A DNA stretch of 64,000 bases from Ruminococcus sp. Marseille-P6503 (GCF_900604945.1 NZ_UWPB01000001.1:124001-188000), one strand, 5' to 3'; positions 1 to 8,692 are shown, counted from the first letter of the stretch. The notes: generated from the sequence alone by a model not told the origin. Translations and numbers: made by a program.

Positions 1-1151
1 ACGGCAGATTCCGTTTCTGTACCGTGTTCAAAGTCAGAACCGCTGTTATCTGAATCAGAGGAGGCGTCCGTTTCATTTGCGCTTTCGGACGAATTTATAG
101 GAACAGCTTCTATAGCTTCAACAGAAAATTCGGAATTTTCCTTGAGAAAGTAAAGCTGTACGAAAATATCGCCGGAAACAGAATTTGGGTCAATACAGCC
201 GGAGGTCCATGTATCACTGCCTGATCGGTGCGTCATATTGCCGTACGACTGCCACCGACCGTTGACAAGCATACCGATCCCGCCGTTTACGCTTCCGCTG
301 GTAGAAATATTTACCTTAATGCTGTAAAGCTTTGAAAAATCAGTTATATAATCTGACAGGCTGAAGGAGCAGCCTACAGGCTTTTCGGAATTAAAATCGC
401 TGTCTTGGGTTTCATATGTAAAAACCGGACAAGCGTCGTCAGTCTGGAGAACCTTCGAATCGGAGGGATCAGCCGAAGTTACGGTTTTTGATTCCGGGGT
501 GGACGCTTCGGAATCGGTATCGGATACCGTTTTTGCCGTTGTTCGCTCTGAGGCTGACGGTTTGCCGGCTTCTTCCCGACTAGAAAGCTCAGTGTTGTCA
601 GAGCCGGAAGCCGCTGAATCAGAAATGCTTACCGTAAGGGGAGAAGCTTCCGTCGGAGCGGAATATGCAGAGCTTATGTACCCTGAGCCGCTTGAAGAAA
701 CCATGTTTTCAACCTCTGTCCAGAAGCTTATTTTTCCGTTTGCGCCGCTTTTGACCGTAAAGGTAGCAAGCGCAAGGTCGGTAGCGGAGGTTATGTTTGA
801 GTTGACAAGATTTGCGCCGATTATTCTGACGATTCCCTTTGAATAAGCGTAATCGGTCACAACGGAGAATTTGCTGTCCGCCTTGTATGCCGAATCTGTT
901 TCCGCTGGAATGTAAACCTCTACCTTGTTCGGATCGTAATGCAGATTTACAGTAAAGCCAGCCGCGCCCGTTTCGTTCGGTATAAATCCGACGGTAACAT
1001 TGAGCCTTTCGCCTTCTTTTGCCGAGGTCTTGTCCGCGGTCAGGGTTATCTCGTTGTCTGCCGAAGCCGAAGTAGCCGGCGAAAGCAGCGAAGTCGCTAT
1101 AAGAACTGCCGCTGCAAGCGAAAGAGCAAGCTTGTTTACTTTAAGTTTCAT
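1..1151 (-). CDS. Secreted cohesin-domain protein (3' end outside window)
   Basis: This is an exported protein that probably takes part in extracellular protein-protein or carbohydrate attachment. An open frame runs from ATG at 1151 to the left edge with no stop. An AGGAGG-type site lies just upstream of the ATG (about 1160-1166). Residues 1-30 form a signal peptide: a Lys-rich start, a hydrophobic stretch and an Ala-Ser-Ala cleavage region. Residues ~32-175 look like a cohesin fold, with a GAAGFTVNLHYDP strand motif and regular beta pattern. A Ser/Thr/Glu-rich linker follows, then a second beta-rich domain (with NGRWQSYGNMTHRSGSDTW) that may be carbohydrate binding, then another acidic Ser-rich linker. 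Cohesins bind dockerins in cellulosomes and amylosomes, but the domain also occurs outside them. The C-terminus is unseen, so anchoring cannot be judged. Confidence 0.75.
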   Translation of the reverse strand, partial: MKLKVNKLALSLAAAVLIATSLLSPATSASADNEITLTADKTSAKEGERLNVTVGFIPNETGAAGFTVNLHYDPNKVEVYIPAETDSAYKADSKFSVVTDYAYSKGIVRIIGANLVNSNITSATDLALATFTVKSGANGKISFWTEVENMVSSSGSGYISSAYSAPTEASPLTVSISDSAASGSDNTELSSREEAGKPSASERTTAKTVSDTDSEASTPESKTVTSADPSDSKVLQTDDACPVFTYETQDSDFNSEKPVGCSFSLSDYITDFSKLYSIKVNISTSGSVNGGIGMLVNGRWQSYGNMTHRSGSDTWTSGCIDPNSVSGDIFVQLYFLKENSEFSVEAIEAVPINSSESANETDASSDSDNSGSDFEHGTETESA

Positions 1152-1265
1152 TTTACCATCCTCCTGTTGTTTTTATTTTCCCTTGCGCTGCTGATTATGG
1201 GGTCGCCTTTCAGCAGGTGTACAAAAATTTTAGCTTGATTTGAAAATACTGCGTTTGGTACATGG

Positions 1266-1295
1266 ATTATATCACAGCCGCAGTGCGATAGTCAA
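1266..1295 (-). promoter_or_regulatory. Sigma-A type promoter for the cohesin-domain gene
   Basis: Read on the minus strand, TTGACT (1290-1295) and TATAAT (1266-1271) are 18 bases apart. They lie about 115 bases upstream of the start codon of the secreted protein. The rest of this gap (1296-1467) shows nothing I can name. Confidence 0.6.
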
Positions 1296-1467
1296 TAAAA
1301 AAACGTCGAAAAAACTGCGGCTTTACGGCTGATTGCTGTGTTTTGAGCTTAAAGCCAAATGAATGCGGCGATTAATATTGCACAACACAATATATGCTGT
1401 AAACAAATTTAAGAAACGCGGGGATTTCAGCAGAGGCTTACGGGGATTTTGGCGTAAAATGTATGTA

Positions 1468-1490
1468 GCCGCAGCAGCGTTTTCTGCGGC
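1468..1490 (-). terminator. Hairpin after the small gene at 1500-1673
   Basis: GCCGCAG (1468-1474) pairs with CTGCGGC (1484-1490), just downstream of the stop of the small minus-strand gene. The T-run after it is weak, so this may be only a 3' stabilising hairpin. Confidence 0.35.
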
Positions 1491-1499
1491 ATTCTGAAA

Positions 1500-1673
1500 T
1501 TATTTCATCATCATATTAATGCCTTCTACCATATCTCCTATGGCGTGAAGCGCGCGTCCGGCGTTGGACTTCAAACGGCGTTTTTCTCTTGACGTCGCAT
1601 TTGCAACGGCATAAGTTATCGCTCCTGCGGTAAGTCCGACGGAAATTCCCTTGGCAATCGAACTGATCTTCAT
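1500..1673 (-). CDS. Small basic protein of unknown function (57 aa)
   Basis: A 57-residue protein. The start is ATG at 1673, chosen because a clear AGGAGGT site lies 7 bases upstream; a longer frame would begin inside that site. Residues ~5-25 are a hydrophobic, glycine/alanine-rich stretch (KGISVGLTAGAITYAVANA) that could sit in or on the membrane. It is followed by a basic patch (REKRRLKSNAGRALHAIGDM) and a Met-rich end. I do not recognise the family. The layout (short hydrophobic N-terminus, then amphipathic basic helix) resembles many small membrane-associated Firmicute proteins. It stands alone, with more than 500 bases before leuC. Confidence 0.65.
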   Translation of the reverse strand: MKISSIAKGISVGLTAGAITYAVANATSREKRRLKSNAGRALHAIGDMVEGINMMMK

Positions 1674-1810
1674 TTTTACGCTACCTCCTTTCAATATTTT
1701 GTGGTTTGCGCAGCAAAATTCCGATTTATTTCGTTAAAACATGGTTCAGGTCTGTTACTGTCATAAAGGCGGCTTGCTCCGCTGTTATTATTTTTTGATA
1801 CGGTGTGAAA

Positions 1811-1840
1811 TTAATTCAAGGATAGTTATGCTTGAATTAA
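1811..1840. repeat. Perfect 10-bp inverted repeat upstream of leuC
   Basis: TTAATTCAAG (1811-1820) and CTTGAATTAA (1831-1840) are exact reverse complements around a 10-base loop. No T-run follows. It could be a processed hairpin or an operator; nothing else in 1674-2035 stands out. Confidence 0.4.
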
Positions 1841-2035
1841 GCGCAAAATTAAGGCAGAAGCCTCAAAGTTTACCTCCCGCCGGATATTGCGGTTAGTGCA
1901 ATTAGTTACTGAATATTCCGCTTTTGTTTCATATTTTATGATAAATTTTAATACGGATTTGAAAAAGACGCAGTGTATAAGCCTATTGCGGTAAATATTT
2001 TCAATATTAAAATGTTTGTTTTAGCTAAAATCCTC

Positions 2036-2051
2036 ATAACGCAAACGTTAT
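2036..2051. promoter_or_regulatory. Operator-like palindrome upstream of the leuC promoter
   Basis: ATAACG (2036-2041) and CGTTAT (2046-2051) form a perfect 6-bp dyad with a 4-base centre. It sits about 40 bases upstream of the leu -35 box, a usual place for a regulator site. The regulator is unknown. Confidence 0.35.
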
Positions 2052-2089
2052 AGATAAACATTATTCATATTTAATATAACTTTTATGTA

Positions 2090-2119
2090 TTTACATATAC
2101 TTTTTAAATGTGATATAAT
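2090..2119 (+). promoter_or_regulatory. Probable leuC promoter
   Basis: TTTACA (2090-2095) and TATAAT (2114-2119) with an 18-base spacer, 111 bases before the leuC start. The leader (about 2126-2229) does not contain a T-box motif that I can see. Confidence 0.5.
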
Positions 2120-2229
2120 AATATTATCTTAATCGCTGTCAGCGGTAAATTTTTGAATCAATTAAGCATTGCCGTTTTATATTTGACAGGAACAGCGGCT
2201 TTCTATATAGAGAAGGGAGTAAGGAATAT

Positions 2230-3495
2230 ATGGGTATGACAATGACGCAGAAGATACTTGCGGCTCACGCCGGACTTGACGAGGTCAAAGCCGGACAGCT
2301 TATTATGGCAAAGCTCGATCTTGTGCTGGGTAACGACGTTACTTCGCCGGTCGCTATCAACGAATTCAATAAGGCTGGTTTCGATTCGGTTTTCGACACT
2401 GAAAAAATCACTATGGTAATGGATCATTTTACGCCGAACAAGGACATCAAGGCCGCCGGTCAGTGCAAGCAGTGCAGGGATTTCTGCGGAGAGTATAAAA
2501 TTAAGAATTATTTTGACGTTGGAGATATGGGTATTGAGCACGCTCTGCTGCCGGAGAAAGGCCTTGTGGCTCCCGGCGACTGCGTTATCGGCGCGGATTC
2601 CCATACCTGTACATACGGCGCGCTCGGCGCTTTTTCAACGGGAATAGGCTCTACCGATATGTGCGCCGGAATGGCAAAGGGAAAGACCTGGTTCAAGGTT
2701 CCCTCCGCCATTAAATTCAATATAACCGGAAAGCTTCCGGAATATTCGGCGGCAAAGGACGTTATTCTTCACATTATCGGATTGATCGGAGTTGACGGAG
2801 CGCTTTACAGATCAATGGAATTTTCCGGCGAGGGTCTGAAAAACCTTACTATGGAGGATAGGCTCTGCATGGCTAATATGGCTATTGAGGCGGGAGCTAA
2901 AAACGGTATTTTCGCTGTTGACGAGGTTACTCTTGACTATATAAAGGACAAGGTAGACAGGGAATACAAGGTCTATGAAGCGGATCCGGACGCCGAATAT
3001 GAGGCGGTCTATGACATCTGTCTTGACGAGATCAAGCCTACTGTGGCGTTTCCTCATCTTCCCGAGAATGCAAGGACCTTTGATCAGATTGGCGACATCA
3101 AGATCGATCAGGTTGTGATCGGCTCCTGCACTAACGGAAGAATTGAGGATATGAGATGCGCCGCCGAGATACTCAAGGGCAGAAGGGTTGCGGATAATGT
3201 AAGGTGCATAGTTATTCCCGCTACTCAGAAGGTTTATCTTCAGGCTATGCAGGAGGGGCTGCTGGAAATTTTCATTAATGCCGGCTGCGCCGTTTCAACT
3301 CCTACCTGCGGACCGTGTCTGGGAGGACATATGGGAATACTGGCTAAGGGCGAAAAGGCGGTAGCTACCACCAACAGAAATTTTGTCGGCAGAATGGGTC
3401 ACCCTGAATCCGAGGTTTATCTGGCTTCGCCTTATGTCGCCGCCGCTTCGGCGGTTACCGGAAGAATATCGCAGCCGTCTGAGCTGACGGATTGA
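2230..3495 (+). CDS. leuC: 3-isopropylmalate dehydratase large subunit
   Basis: LeuC and LeuD together isomerise 2-isopropylmalate to 3-isopropylmalate in leucine synthesis; the enzyme is a cytoplasmic 4Fe-4S hydro-lyase of the aconitase family. The length of 421 aa fits the shorter LeuC/homoaconitase-like class rather than the ~466-aa enterobacterial form. The three cluster cysteines are visible: C300 in VIGSCTNGR, and C360 and C363 in [11 protein letters not shown]. The substrate loop with [16 protein letters not shown] is near residue 120. The start at ATG 2230 follows GAAGGGAG; ATG 2236 is an alternative. It is the first gene of a unit leuC - unknown - leuD. leuA and leuB are not in the window. 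Confidence 0.95.
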   Translation: MGMTMTQKILAAHAGLDEVKAGQLIMAKLDLVLGNDVTSPVAINEFNKAGFDSVFDTEKITMVMDHFTPNKDIKAAGQCKQCRDFCGEYKIKNYFDVGDMGIEHALLPEKGLVAPGDCVIGADSHTCTYGALGAFSTGIGSTDMCAGMAKGKTWFKVPSAIKFNITGKLPEYSAAKDVILHIIGLIGVDGALYRSMEFSGEGLKNLTMEDRLCMANMAIEAGAKNGIFAVDEVTLDYIKDKVDREYKVYEADPDAEYEAVYDICLDEIKPTVAFPHLPENARTFDQIGDIKIDQVVIGSCTNGRIEDMRCAAEILKGRRVADNVRCIVIPATQKVYLQAMQEGLLEIFINAGCAVSTPTCGPCLGGHMGILAKGEKAVATTNRNFVGRMGHPESEVYLASPYVAAASAVTGRISQPSELTD

Positions 3496-3651
3496 ATCTC
3501 GCGTACCGCGGCCGAATATTTCAGGCGTGCGGTAAGTATAAAATAAAAGGGAACTTCTTGGGGTAATATGTGCTGTTGTCAGCGGCGGCAATAGTCTGCC
3601 GTAAGGTTTGATGAATCGGCTGCGGCGCTAATTATTTAGGAGGATTCATAA

Positions 3652-4038
3652 ATGAAAAATTACATTCGTGAAATATTCTGGGATATAATTCTTAGTATTA
3701 TTACCAAGAAGTACGGAACCTCCCTGAACGACGATCAGAGGGAGGATAAGGCGGATGAAATGGTCGAACAGCTTCGCGCGGAAAATAATTTTACCGTTGA
3801 AATGACTCAGGCGCTGCTTGACAAAAAGGGAATGAATAATTTCTATACGTCGAATATAAAGGGACAGCCTGTTTACGGTATCGTTAAAGAGGGAATGTTT
3901 CATAAAGTAAAGACCTGCTATTTCATTTCCCGTAACAAGGATGAGATAACGTCCCAGTATCTGGAGCAGGTTTACGAGGAGCTGAGGAAACAGGCTATGG
4001 GTGAAAATATTTTCAATTCGCCTGACTATAAAAGCTAA
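3652..4038 (+). CDS. Conserved-looking protein of unknown function between leuC and leuD (128 aa)
   Basis: I do not recognise this family. The protein is 128 aa, soluble, rich in charged residues, with helical predictions at both ends and a central part (NIKGQPVYGIVKEGMFHKVKTCYFISRNKDE) that looks like a beta hairpin followed by a helix. The start is ATG 3652 behind an AGGAGG site (~3640). It lies in the 570-base gap between leuC and leuD and 30 bases before leuD, in the same direction, so it is very probably co-transcribed with the dehydratase subunits. No cysteine pair or cofactor motif suggests a direct catalytic role. A chaperone or regulator for the LeuCD enzyme would be a guess only. 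Confidence 0.75.
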   Translation: MKNYIREIFWDIILSIITKKYGTSLNDDQREDKADEMVEQLRAENNFTVEMTQALLDKKGMNNFYTSNIKGQPVYGIVKEGMFHKVKTCYFISRNKDEITSQYLEQVYEELRKQAMGENIFNSPDYKS

Positions 4039-4068
4039 AAATATATATGAAAGGCAGGTTGTTCTGCA

Positions 4069-4548
4069 ATGAAAGCACACGGCAGAGTACATAAATACGG
4101 AGATAACGTTGATACGGACGTTATCATTCCGGCAAGATATCTGAATACTACCGACCATAAGGAGCTTGCGGCTCATTGCATGGAGGATATAGATACCGAA
4201 TTCGTCAATAAGGTAAACGAAGGCGATATAATGGTAGCGGAAGCAAATTTCGGCTGCGGTTCATCGAGAGAGCACGCTCCGATAGCCATAAAGGCCAGCG
4301 GTATTTCCTGCGTTATCGCCAAAACGTTTGCAAGAATCTTTTACAGAAATGCAATAAACATCGGACTTCCTATAATAGAGTGTCCTGAGGCGGCTGAAAA
4401 AATAAATGACGGCGACGAGGTTGAGATCGATTTTGAAAGCGGCGTGATCACCAACAGGACCAAGAACGAAACCTATCAGGGACAGGCTTTTCCGGACTTT
4501 CTCATAAATATTATCAACAGCAACGGTTTGCTTAACTCGCTGAAATAA
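4069..4548 (+). CDS. leuD: 3-isopropylmalate dehydratase small subunit
   Basis: This is the small, swivelling-domain subunit of isopropylmalate isomerase, partner of LeuC. The length of 159 aa fits the short (archaeal/clostridial) class. The signature loop [11 protein letters not shown] at residues 61-71 and [12 protein letters not shown] near residue 14 are diagnostic. The start is ATG 4069, preceded by GAAAGGCAGG. It ends the leuC-unknown-leuD unit; a hairpin at 4561-4590 followed by T-rich sequence is the likely terminator. Confidence 0.95.
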   Translation: MKAHGRVHKYGDNVDTDVIIPARYLNTTDHKELAAHCMEDIDTEFVNKVNEGDIMVAEANFGCGSSREHAPIAIKASGISCVIAKTFARIFYRNAINIGLPIIECPEAAEKINDGDEVEIDFESGVITNRTKNETYQGQAFPDFLINIINSNGLLNSLK

Positions 4549-4560
4549 TTTAAGCGAATC

Positions 4561-4590
4561 AGGCAGCGCGTAAAAGCGCTGTCTTTTATT
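4561..4590 (+). terminator. Probable terminator of the leu unit
   Basis: AGGCAGCGC and GCGCTGTCTT form a hairpin (one wobble) followed by TTTATTTT, 12 bases after the leuD stop. Confidence 0.65.
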
Positions 4591-4646
4591 TTGCAGGAGA
4601 ATACGGGCAATTATTCATTACAAGCCAAAAAATTTGTCCCAGCTAC

Positions 4647-4675
4647 TTGAAAATTATAATAAAGTGTATTATAAT
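4647..4675 (+). promoter_or_regulatory. Promoter for ilvE
   Basis: TTGAAA (4647-4652) and TATAAT (4670-4675) are 17 bases apart, immediately upstream of the aminotransferase gene. This makes ilvE a separate transcription unit from leuCD. Confidence 0.7.
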
Positions 4676-4710
4676 TAGATTGAACAAAATTTATGAAAGA
4701 AGGATTTTGT

Positions 4711-5781
4711 ATGTTGGATATCAAAATCGAGCGTACCGCGGCTCCAAAGGAAAAGCCGGCTGATGAAACTAAGCTTGGCTTTGGTCATATTTTTACAGAC
4801 CATATGTTTATTATGAATTATGATACGGGTATGGGCTGGCATGACGCAAGAATAGTTCCTTACGGAGAAATTTCTCTTTCTCCTGCCGCAATGTGCCTGC
4901 ATTATGGTCAGGAGATTTTTGAAGGTCTGAAGGCTTATCGTACAGCCGACGGAAGCATTCAGCTTTTCAGACCGGACGAAAACTTTAAAAGAATGAATGT
5001 TTCTGCCGAAAGAATGGTAATTCCAAAGCTGAACGAGCAGGATTGCCTTGACGGCCTTTTGGCGCTTTTGAATATCGAGAAGGATTGGGTGCCTCATACC
5101 GAGGGCGCTTCGCTTTATATCAGACCGTTTATTATTTCAACCGATCCGTATGTAGGCGTAAGACCCGCTGATCATTATATGTTTATGATAATACTTTCAC
5201 CGTCGGGCGCGTATTATTCGACGGGGCTTAATCCGGTTAAGATATACGTTGAGGACAAGTATGTTAGAGCTGTAAGAGGCGGAACGGGCTTTGCCAAAAC
5301 TGCCGCCAACTACGCTATTTCGCTTGCCGGTCAGGACGAGGCTCATAAACAGGATTATGAGCAGGTGCTGTGGCTTGACGGCGTTGAGAGAAAGTATGTT
5401 GAAGAGGTAGGCTCGATGAACATCTTCTTTGTAATTGACGGAGAGGTTATTACTCCCGCGCTTACCGGATCGGTTCTTTCAGGAATTACAAGAAAATCCG
5501 CTATTGAAGTATGCAGGGACAAGGGATATAAGGTTACCGAAAGAAGAATATCCATTGAAGAGGTCGCGCAGGCCTATGACAGCGGTAAGCTTGACGAGGT
5601 TTTCGGCACAGGAACTGCCGCGGTTATTTCACCTGTAGGTCATCTTAAATGGGGCGATAAGATCATGGAGATCAACGACAATAAGATCGGTCCTGTTTCT
5701 CAGATGCTTTACGATACGATGACGGGGATTCAGTGGGGAAAAATCGAAGATAAATACGGCTGGATTTTCCCGGTAAAATAA
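4711..5781 (+). CDS. ilvE: Branched-chain amino acid aminotransferase
   Basis: A PLP enzyme (fold type IV) that transfers amino groups between glutamate and the keto acids of valine, leucine and isoleucine. It is 356 aa from ATG 4711, chosen over ATG 4693 because GAAAGAAGGA sits 6 bases before the former and nothing resembling an SD precedes the latter. The PLP lysine is K196 in GTGFAKTAANYA. GQEIFEGLKAYR and the LDGVERKYVEEVGSMNIFF block are typical of the eukaryote-like BCAT subgroup. It has its own promoter and a strong terminator (5803-5839). Its position next to leuCD fits the pathway. Confidence 0.95.
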   Translation: MLDIKIERTAAPKEKPADETKLGFGHIFTDHMFIMNYDTGMGWHDARIVPYGEISLSPAAMCLHYGQEIFEGLKAYRTADGSIQLFRPDENFKRMNVSAERMVIPKLNEQDCLDGLLALLNIEKDWVPHTEGASLYIRPFIISTDPYVGVRPADHYMFMIILSPSGAYYSTGLNPVKIYVEDKYVRAVRGGTGFAKTAANYAISLAGQDEAHKQDYEQVLWLDGVERKYVEEVGSMNIFFVIDGEVITPALTGSVLSGITRKSAIEVCRDKGYKVTERRISIEEVAQAYDSGKLDEVFGTGTAAVISPVGHLKWGDKIMEINDNKIGPVSQMLYDTMTGIQWGKIEDKYGWIFPVK

Positions 5782-5802
5782 TTTCGGATAAATACAGCCT
5801 TC

Positions 5803-5839
5803 AAAAAATCCGCCGCGCTTTATGTTCGGCGGATTTTTT
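5803..5839 (+). terminator. Terminator of ilvE
   Basis: AAATCCGCCG and CGGCGGATTT pair, followed by TTTT. It is a classic intrinsic terminator 22 bases past the stop codon. Confidence 0.9.
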
Positions 5840-5844
5840 GCATA

Positions 5845-5878
5845 GAAAAACGGCTTCCGCAGAAAAGGGAAGCCGTTA
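5845..5878 (-). terminator. Intrinsic terminator on the minus strand
   Basis: On the minus strand AACGGCTTCC pairs with GGAAGCCGTT and is followed by TTTC. It lies just past the stop of the small gene at 5884-6063, which supports that gene being transcribed. Confidence 0.75.
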
Positions 5879-5883
5879 AAGGG

Positions 5884-6063
5884 TCAGTTTTTCTTTCGGC
5901 AGAAGCCGAGCACATAAAACAGCCACAGCATTGTTACTGAAACCGCACATACAGTTCCTGCAAAATCGCTGTTGAAAGCGAAAGAACATACGCAAACCAG
6001 CGCGGCATTGACCATCAGAGTAACAAACAATGCAAGCGAAGCTTTTTTGATTTTAAAGTTCAA
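5884..6063 (-). CDS. Small two-helix membrane protein, TTG start (59 aa)
   Basis: A 59-residue frame beginning at TTG 6063, with no ATG at its N-terminus. It has a basic start (NFKIKK), then two hydrophobic stretches, at residues ~9-30 (SLALFVTLMVNAALVCVCSF) and ~37-54, and a basic end (CRKKN). This is the pattern of a hairpin of two transmembrane helices. An AAAGGA site lies 13 bases upstream of the TTG, which is long, so an unusual upstream start is possible. A good intrinsic terminator follows the stop. Family unknown. It lies 70 bases downstream of the lipid kinase in the same direction. Confidence 0.45.
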   Translation of the reverse strand: MNFKIKKASLALFVTLMVNAALVCVCSFAFNSDFAGTVCAVSVTMLWLFYVLGFCRKKN

Positions 6064-6136
6064 GCGTTGATCAATTCCTTTCCTGAATCAAGCAGAGTAT
6101 CCTGCTTTACTATAATTATCGGCTTAATTCCTCAGG

Positions 6137-7114
6137 TTATACGCCGTCCTGTGTTTCCGTAGCGGAATCGTCTGGAAGCTTATCCGAATCTATTGCATTA
6201 ATAAGCTGCTGCTCTGCGGTTTTGTCGTCGGGCTTTACCATAAACCTGACAGCCTGCTTATGGCTGACAATTTCAGCTTTTGTGTGCGAGCCTCCCGCTT
6301 CGCCGTCAAGAGTCCATGCAATTTCACAGTCTGATGTAAAGCTGACCTTAGACGTCTTGAATTTTACAAAGTTTTTGTCGGTGAGCTTGTTCAGCGCGGC
6401 GTCGGCTAGCAGGCTCTGAAGCATAAGCGGACTTGCGGGAGTTTTTACAAGAATAACTTCAAACAGACCGTCGTCAAAGCAAACGCCTTCCGATATCAGC
6501 TTTTTCATTCCGCCGATTGAAACGGTGTTTGACACAAGTCCTAGAATAAAATTACCCTGTATGATTTCGTCGTCATGCTCCACCGTCATTTCATATCCGG
6601 TATATTTAGGCAGACGCTTGATCGCTTCGGCAATATAGGCGGCATGACCGAAAATATTTTTTGCGTTCTGAGAGGTTTCGTAGGATACGTCGGTAAAAGC
6701 GCCGAAGCCGGCAACGTAAACGTAATATTCACCGTTGAATTCTCCTACGTCATAATCAAAATAAACTCCGTCTACTATTTCCTGCGCGGCAACGGACATT
6801 TTTGTGGAGATCCCCATGCTGGACGCAAAATCGTTTGTCGAGCCGGCTGGAATGTAGCCGAGAGGTATTTTTTCAGCCTGCGCCATCATTCCTTTTACTG
6901 CTTCGCTGAGCGTTCCGTCTCCGCCGGATACCACTATCAGATCAAACTCTGAAGCGGTATTTTTGATTTGATTATATCCGTCCAACGGCGCTTGCGTAGG
7001 ATAAGCGGTCACTGTATATCCGCCTTTGGTGAATATGTCTATAATATCGCAGAGATTAGAACGGACAGCCCCCTTGCCCGCCTGCGGGTTATAGACAAAT
7101 AATAATTTTTTCAT
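6137..7114 (-). CDS. Diacylglycerol/lipid kinase family protein (YegS/BmrU type)
   Basis: A DagK-like catalytic domain enzyme that phosphorylates diacylglycerol or a related lipid at the cytoplasmic face of the membrane. It is 325 aa from ATG 7114 (SD GAAAGGAAAT). The nucleotide-binding GGDGT motif is at residues 64-68, with NPQAGKG at 9-15 and the PAGSTNDFA motif near residue 90. The tail after ~295 is acidic and low in complexity (DSATETQDGV), which is unlike the compact family end and may be a species-specific extension. It is transcribed on the minus strand from a promoter at 7202-7229. Confidence 0.9.
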   Translation of the reverse strand: MKKLLFVYNPQAGKGAVRSNLCDIIDIFTKGGYTVTAYPTQAPLDGYNQIKNTASEFDLIVVSGGDGTLSEAVKGMMAQAEKIPLGYIPAGSTNDFASSMGISTKMSVAAQEIVDGVYFDYDVGEFNGEYYVYVAGFGAFTDVSYETSQNAKNIFGHAAYIAEAIKRLPKYTGYEMTVEHDDEIIQGNFILGLVSNTVSIGGMKKLISEGVCFDDGLFEVILVKTPASPLMLQSLLADAALNKLTDKNFVKFKTSKVSFTSDCEIAWTLDGEAGGSHTKAEIVSHKQAVRFMVKPDDKTAEQQLINAIDSDKLPDDSATETQDGV

Positions 7115-7201
7115 CAATATATTTCCTTTCTTTTATCTTTATCTCTGTTCTCTAAGTTTATATTATTGATAAAAATTCGTTTTGCTTTTATTTCTTATAT
7201 T

Positions 7202-7229
7202 ATTATAGCATAATATGCAATAATGTCAA
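7202..7229 (-). promoter_or_regulatory. Promoter for the lipid kinase gene
   Basis: On the minus strand, TTGACA (7224-7229) and TATAAT (7202-7207) with a 16-base spacer, ~90 bases before the start codon. Confidence 0.65.
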
Positions 7230-7274
7230 GGATATATTAATTGTTTTTGTGGAAAAATTCTTATAGCTTTTCTA

Positions 7275-7303
7275 TTTACTTTTTTTATGATCTGTGATAT
7301 TAT
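7275..7303 (+). promoter_or_regulatory. Promoter for the TPR protein gene
   Basis: TTTACT (7275-7280) and TATTAT (7298-7303), 17-base spacer, only about 12 bases upstream of the start codon's ribosome-binding region. The leader must be very short. Confidence 0.4.
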
Positions 7304-7321
7304 AAAAACTGGGGTGCCGCA

Positions 7322-8137
7322 ATGAGGACTTTGAAAGCTGCAGTTGTTTCCGCAGTGATCATAATTGCTTTTTCTTTTGTATGCGGGCTTTTTGTTATGT
7401 GTATGGTATGGCTGGTCAGCGGCGCAAGGCTTGACGTTTTCGAGCTGTCGATCATTTATCGTTTTTCGGTATTTGTATGTATTGCGGCTTTATGTATTCT
7501 GCGGCTGGCTGACTGCGTTGGGAAAAGCATAATGTACCGCAGGATTGCTCATATAATGGAAACTGACGGCGCAACGCTTCAGCTGTATGCTATGCTGAAA
7601 AATCAGGCAGACAACGCAAGAGGCGCAAAAGCGAAGGCGACTGCTTTGCTGACTTTTGCCTCATACCTAACAGAGGGCGGTCATTACAAAGAATGCTATG
7701 AGATACTGGAGAAGATTTCTCTTGAAAATTTAAGCCCGTTTTATCAGGACGAGTATTTTAACGTTTATCTGTACGCCAGGCTTTTGGATGGAGATATGGA
7801 CGGCGCCGGAGAAATATACGAAAAAGCGAGCTCAAACTTTGAAAGGGCAAGGCTGAGAGAATATAATATGCCGGTCCTTCATACGCTTGGAGTATACGAA
7901 TATGCTAAGGGGAATTATACTCAGGCTGAAGCTCTGCTGCTTCAGGCGAAGAACAGCGCTCCGACAAAGCAGGCGAAGGCTGACTGCAGCTTGTATTTAG
8001 GTCTTTGCTATCTGAAAACCGGAAGAAAAGAATATGCCAAAGCGGCGGCTCTGGAGGCGGCGGGACAAGTAAAAACAGTATATCAGAAAAATAATTTGAA
8101 AAAGCTTATGAAGCTTGTAGAGAAAGCTTACGCTTAG
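7322..8137 (+). CDS. Membrane-anchored TPR-repeat protein
   Basis: A 271-aa protein with two N-terminal membrane helices (residues ~8-32 and ~45-65) and a cytoplasmic helical-repeat part. The repeat part contains TPR-like units around residues 170-240 (LGVYEYAKGNYTQAEALLLQ and LYLGLCYLKTGRKEYAKAAA). TPR repeats usually bind other proteins; no partner can be named. The next gene, a small exporter, starts 50 bases later in the same direction, so the two may be co-transcribed. The start is ATG 7322; the upstream SD (GGGGTG) is modest. Confidence 0.7.
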   Translation: MRTLKAAVVSAVIIIAFSFVCGLFVMCMVWLVSGARLDVFELSIIYRFSVFVCIAALCILRLADCVGKSIMYRRIAHIMETDGATLQLYAMLKNQADNARGAKAKATALLTFASYLTEGGHYKECYEILEKISLENLSPFYQDEYFNVYLYARLLDGDMDGAGEIYEKASSNFERARLREYNMPVLHTLGVYEYAKGNYTQAEALLLQAKNSAPTKQAKADCSLYLGLCYLKTGRKEYAKAAALEAAGQVKTVYQKNNLKKLMKLVEKAYA

Positions 8138-8188
8138 GCAGGAAAGGTTATATTTTTGCTGACAGTGGACGGAAGAAAGGAAAATTTT

Positions 8189-8692
8189 ATGAGTGACGCA
8201 TTGATCAATTGGTTTACGACAACGCTTGACGGTCTGCCAAAGGAGCTTATTTGTTTTATCATATCTATGGTTCCTATTCTGGAGCTTAGAGGAGGGCTGG
8301 TCGCGGCGGCTCTTTTCAATATTCCTATAGTTCAGGCTATTCCCATCTGCGTTATAGGCAATATAGTGCCTATCCCGTTTATACTTTTGTTTATCAATAA
8401 AATATTCGCCTGGCTGAAAACGACAAAAAAATTCGGAGGATTTATAACCAGATTTGAGCAGAAAACGCTTGCCAAAGGCGATACGGTCCGAAAATACGAA
8501 TTCTGGGGACTGCTTATATTTGTGGGCATACCGCTTCCGGGAACCGGAGCGTGGACGGGCGCGCTGCTGGCGTGTCTGCTTGAGGTGAAGATGAAAAAGG
8601 CGGTTCCTGCAATCTTTTTCGGCATTTTGCTTGCAACGGCTATAATGTGCATTATAACCTATCTTATTCCCTGGATAATCGCAGCGCTTTAA
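8189..8692 (+). CDS. Small multi-drug export (COG2426) family membrane protein
   Basis: A 167-aa integral membrane protein of the family named putative small multidrug exporter (PF06695); the real substrate is not established. It is recognised by the IPILELRGGLVAA motif near residue 28, IPLPGTGAWTGALLA near residue 112, and four or five hydrophobic helices. The start is ATG 8189, 6-8 bases behind GAAAGGA; an upstream in-frame TTG has no SD. It lies downstream of the TPR gene, and a terminator follows at 8739-8770. Confidence 0.8.
   Translation: MSDALINWFTTTLDGLPKELICFIISMVPILELRGGLVAAALFNIPIVQAIPICVIGNIVPIPFILLFINKIFAWLKTTKKFGGFITRFEQKTLAKGDTVRKYEFWGLLIFVGIPLPGTGAWTGALLACLLEVKMKKAVPAIFFGILLATAIMCIITYLIPWIIAAL

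Noticed and set aside
1674-2229. T-box or leucine attenuator before leuC
   Set aside because: No T-box GGGTGG-type sequence, no run of leucine codons and no terminator in the leader.
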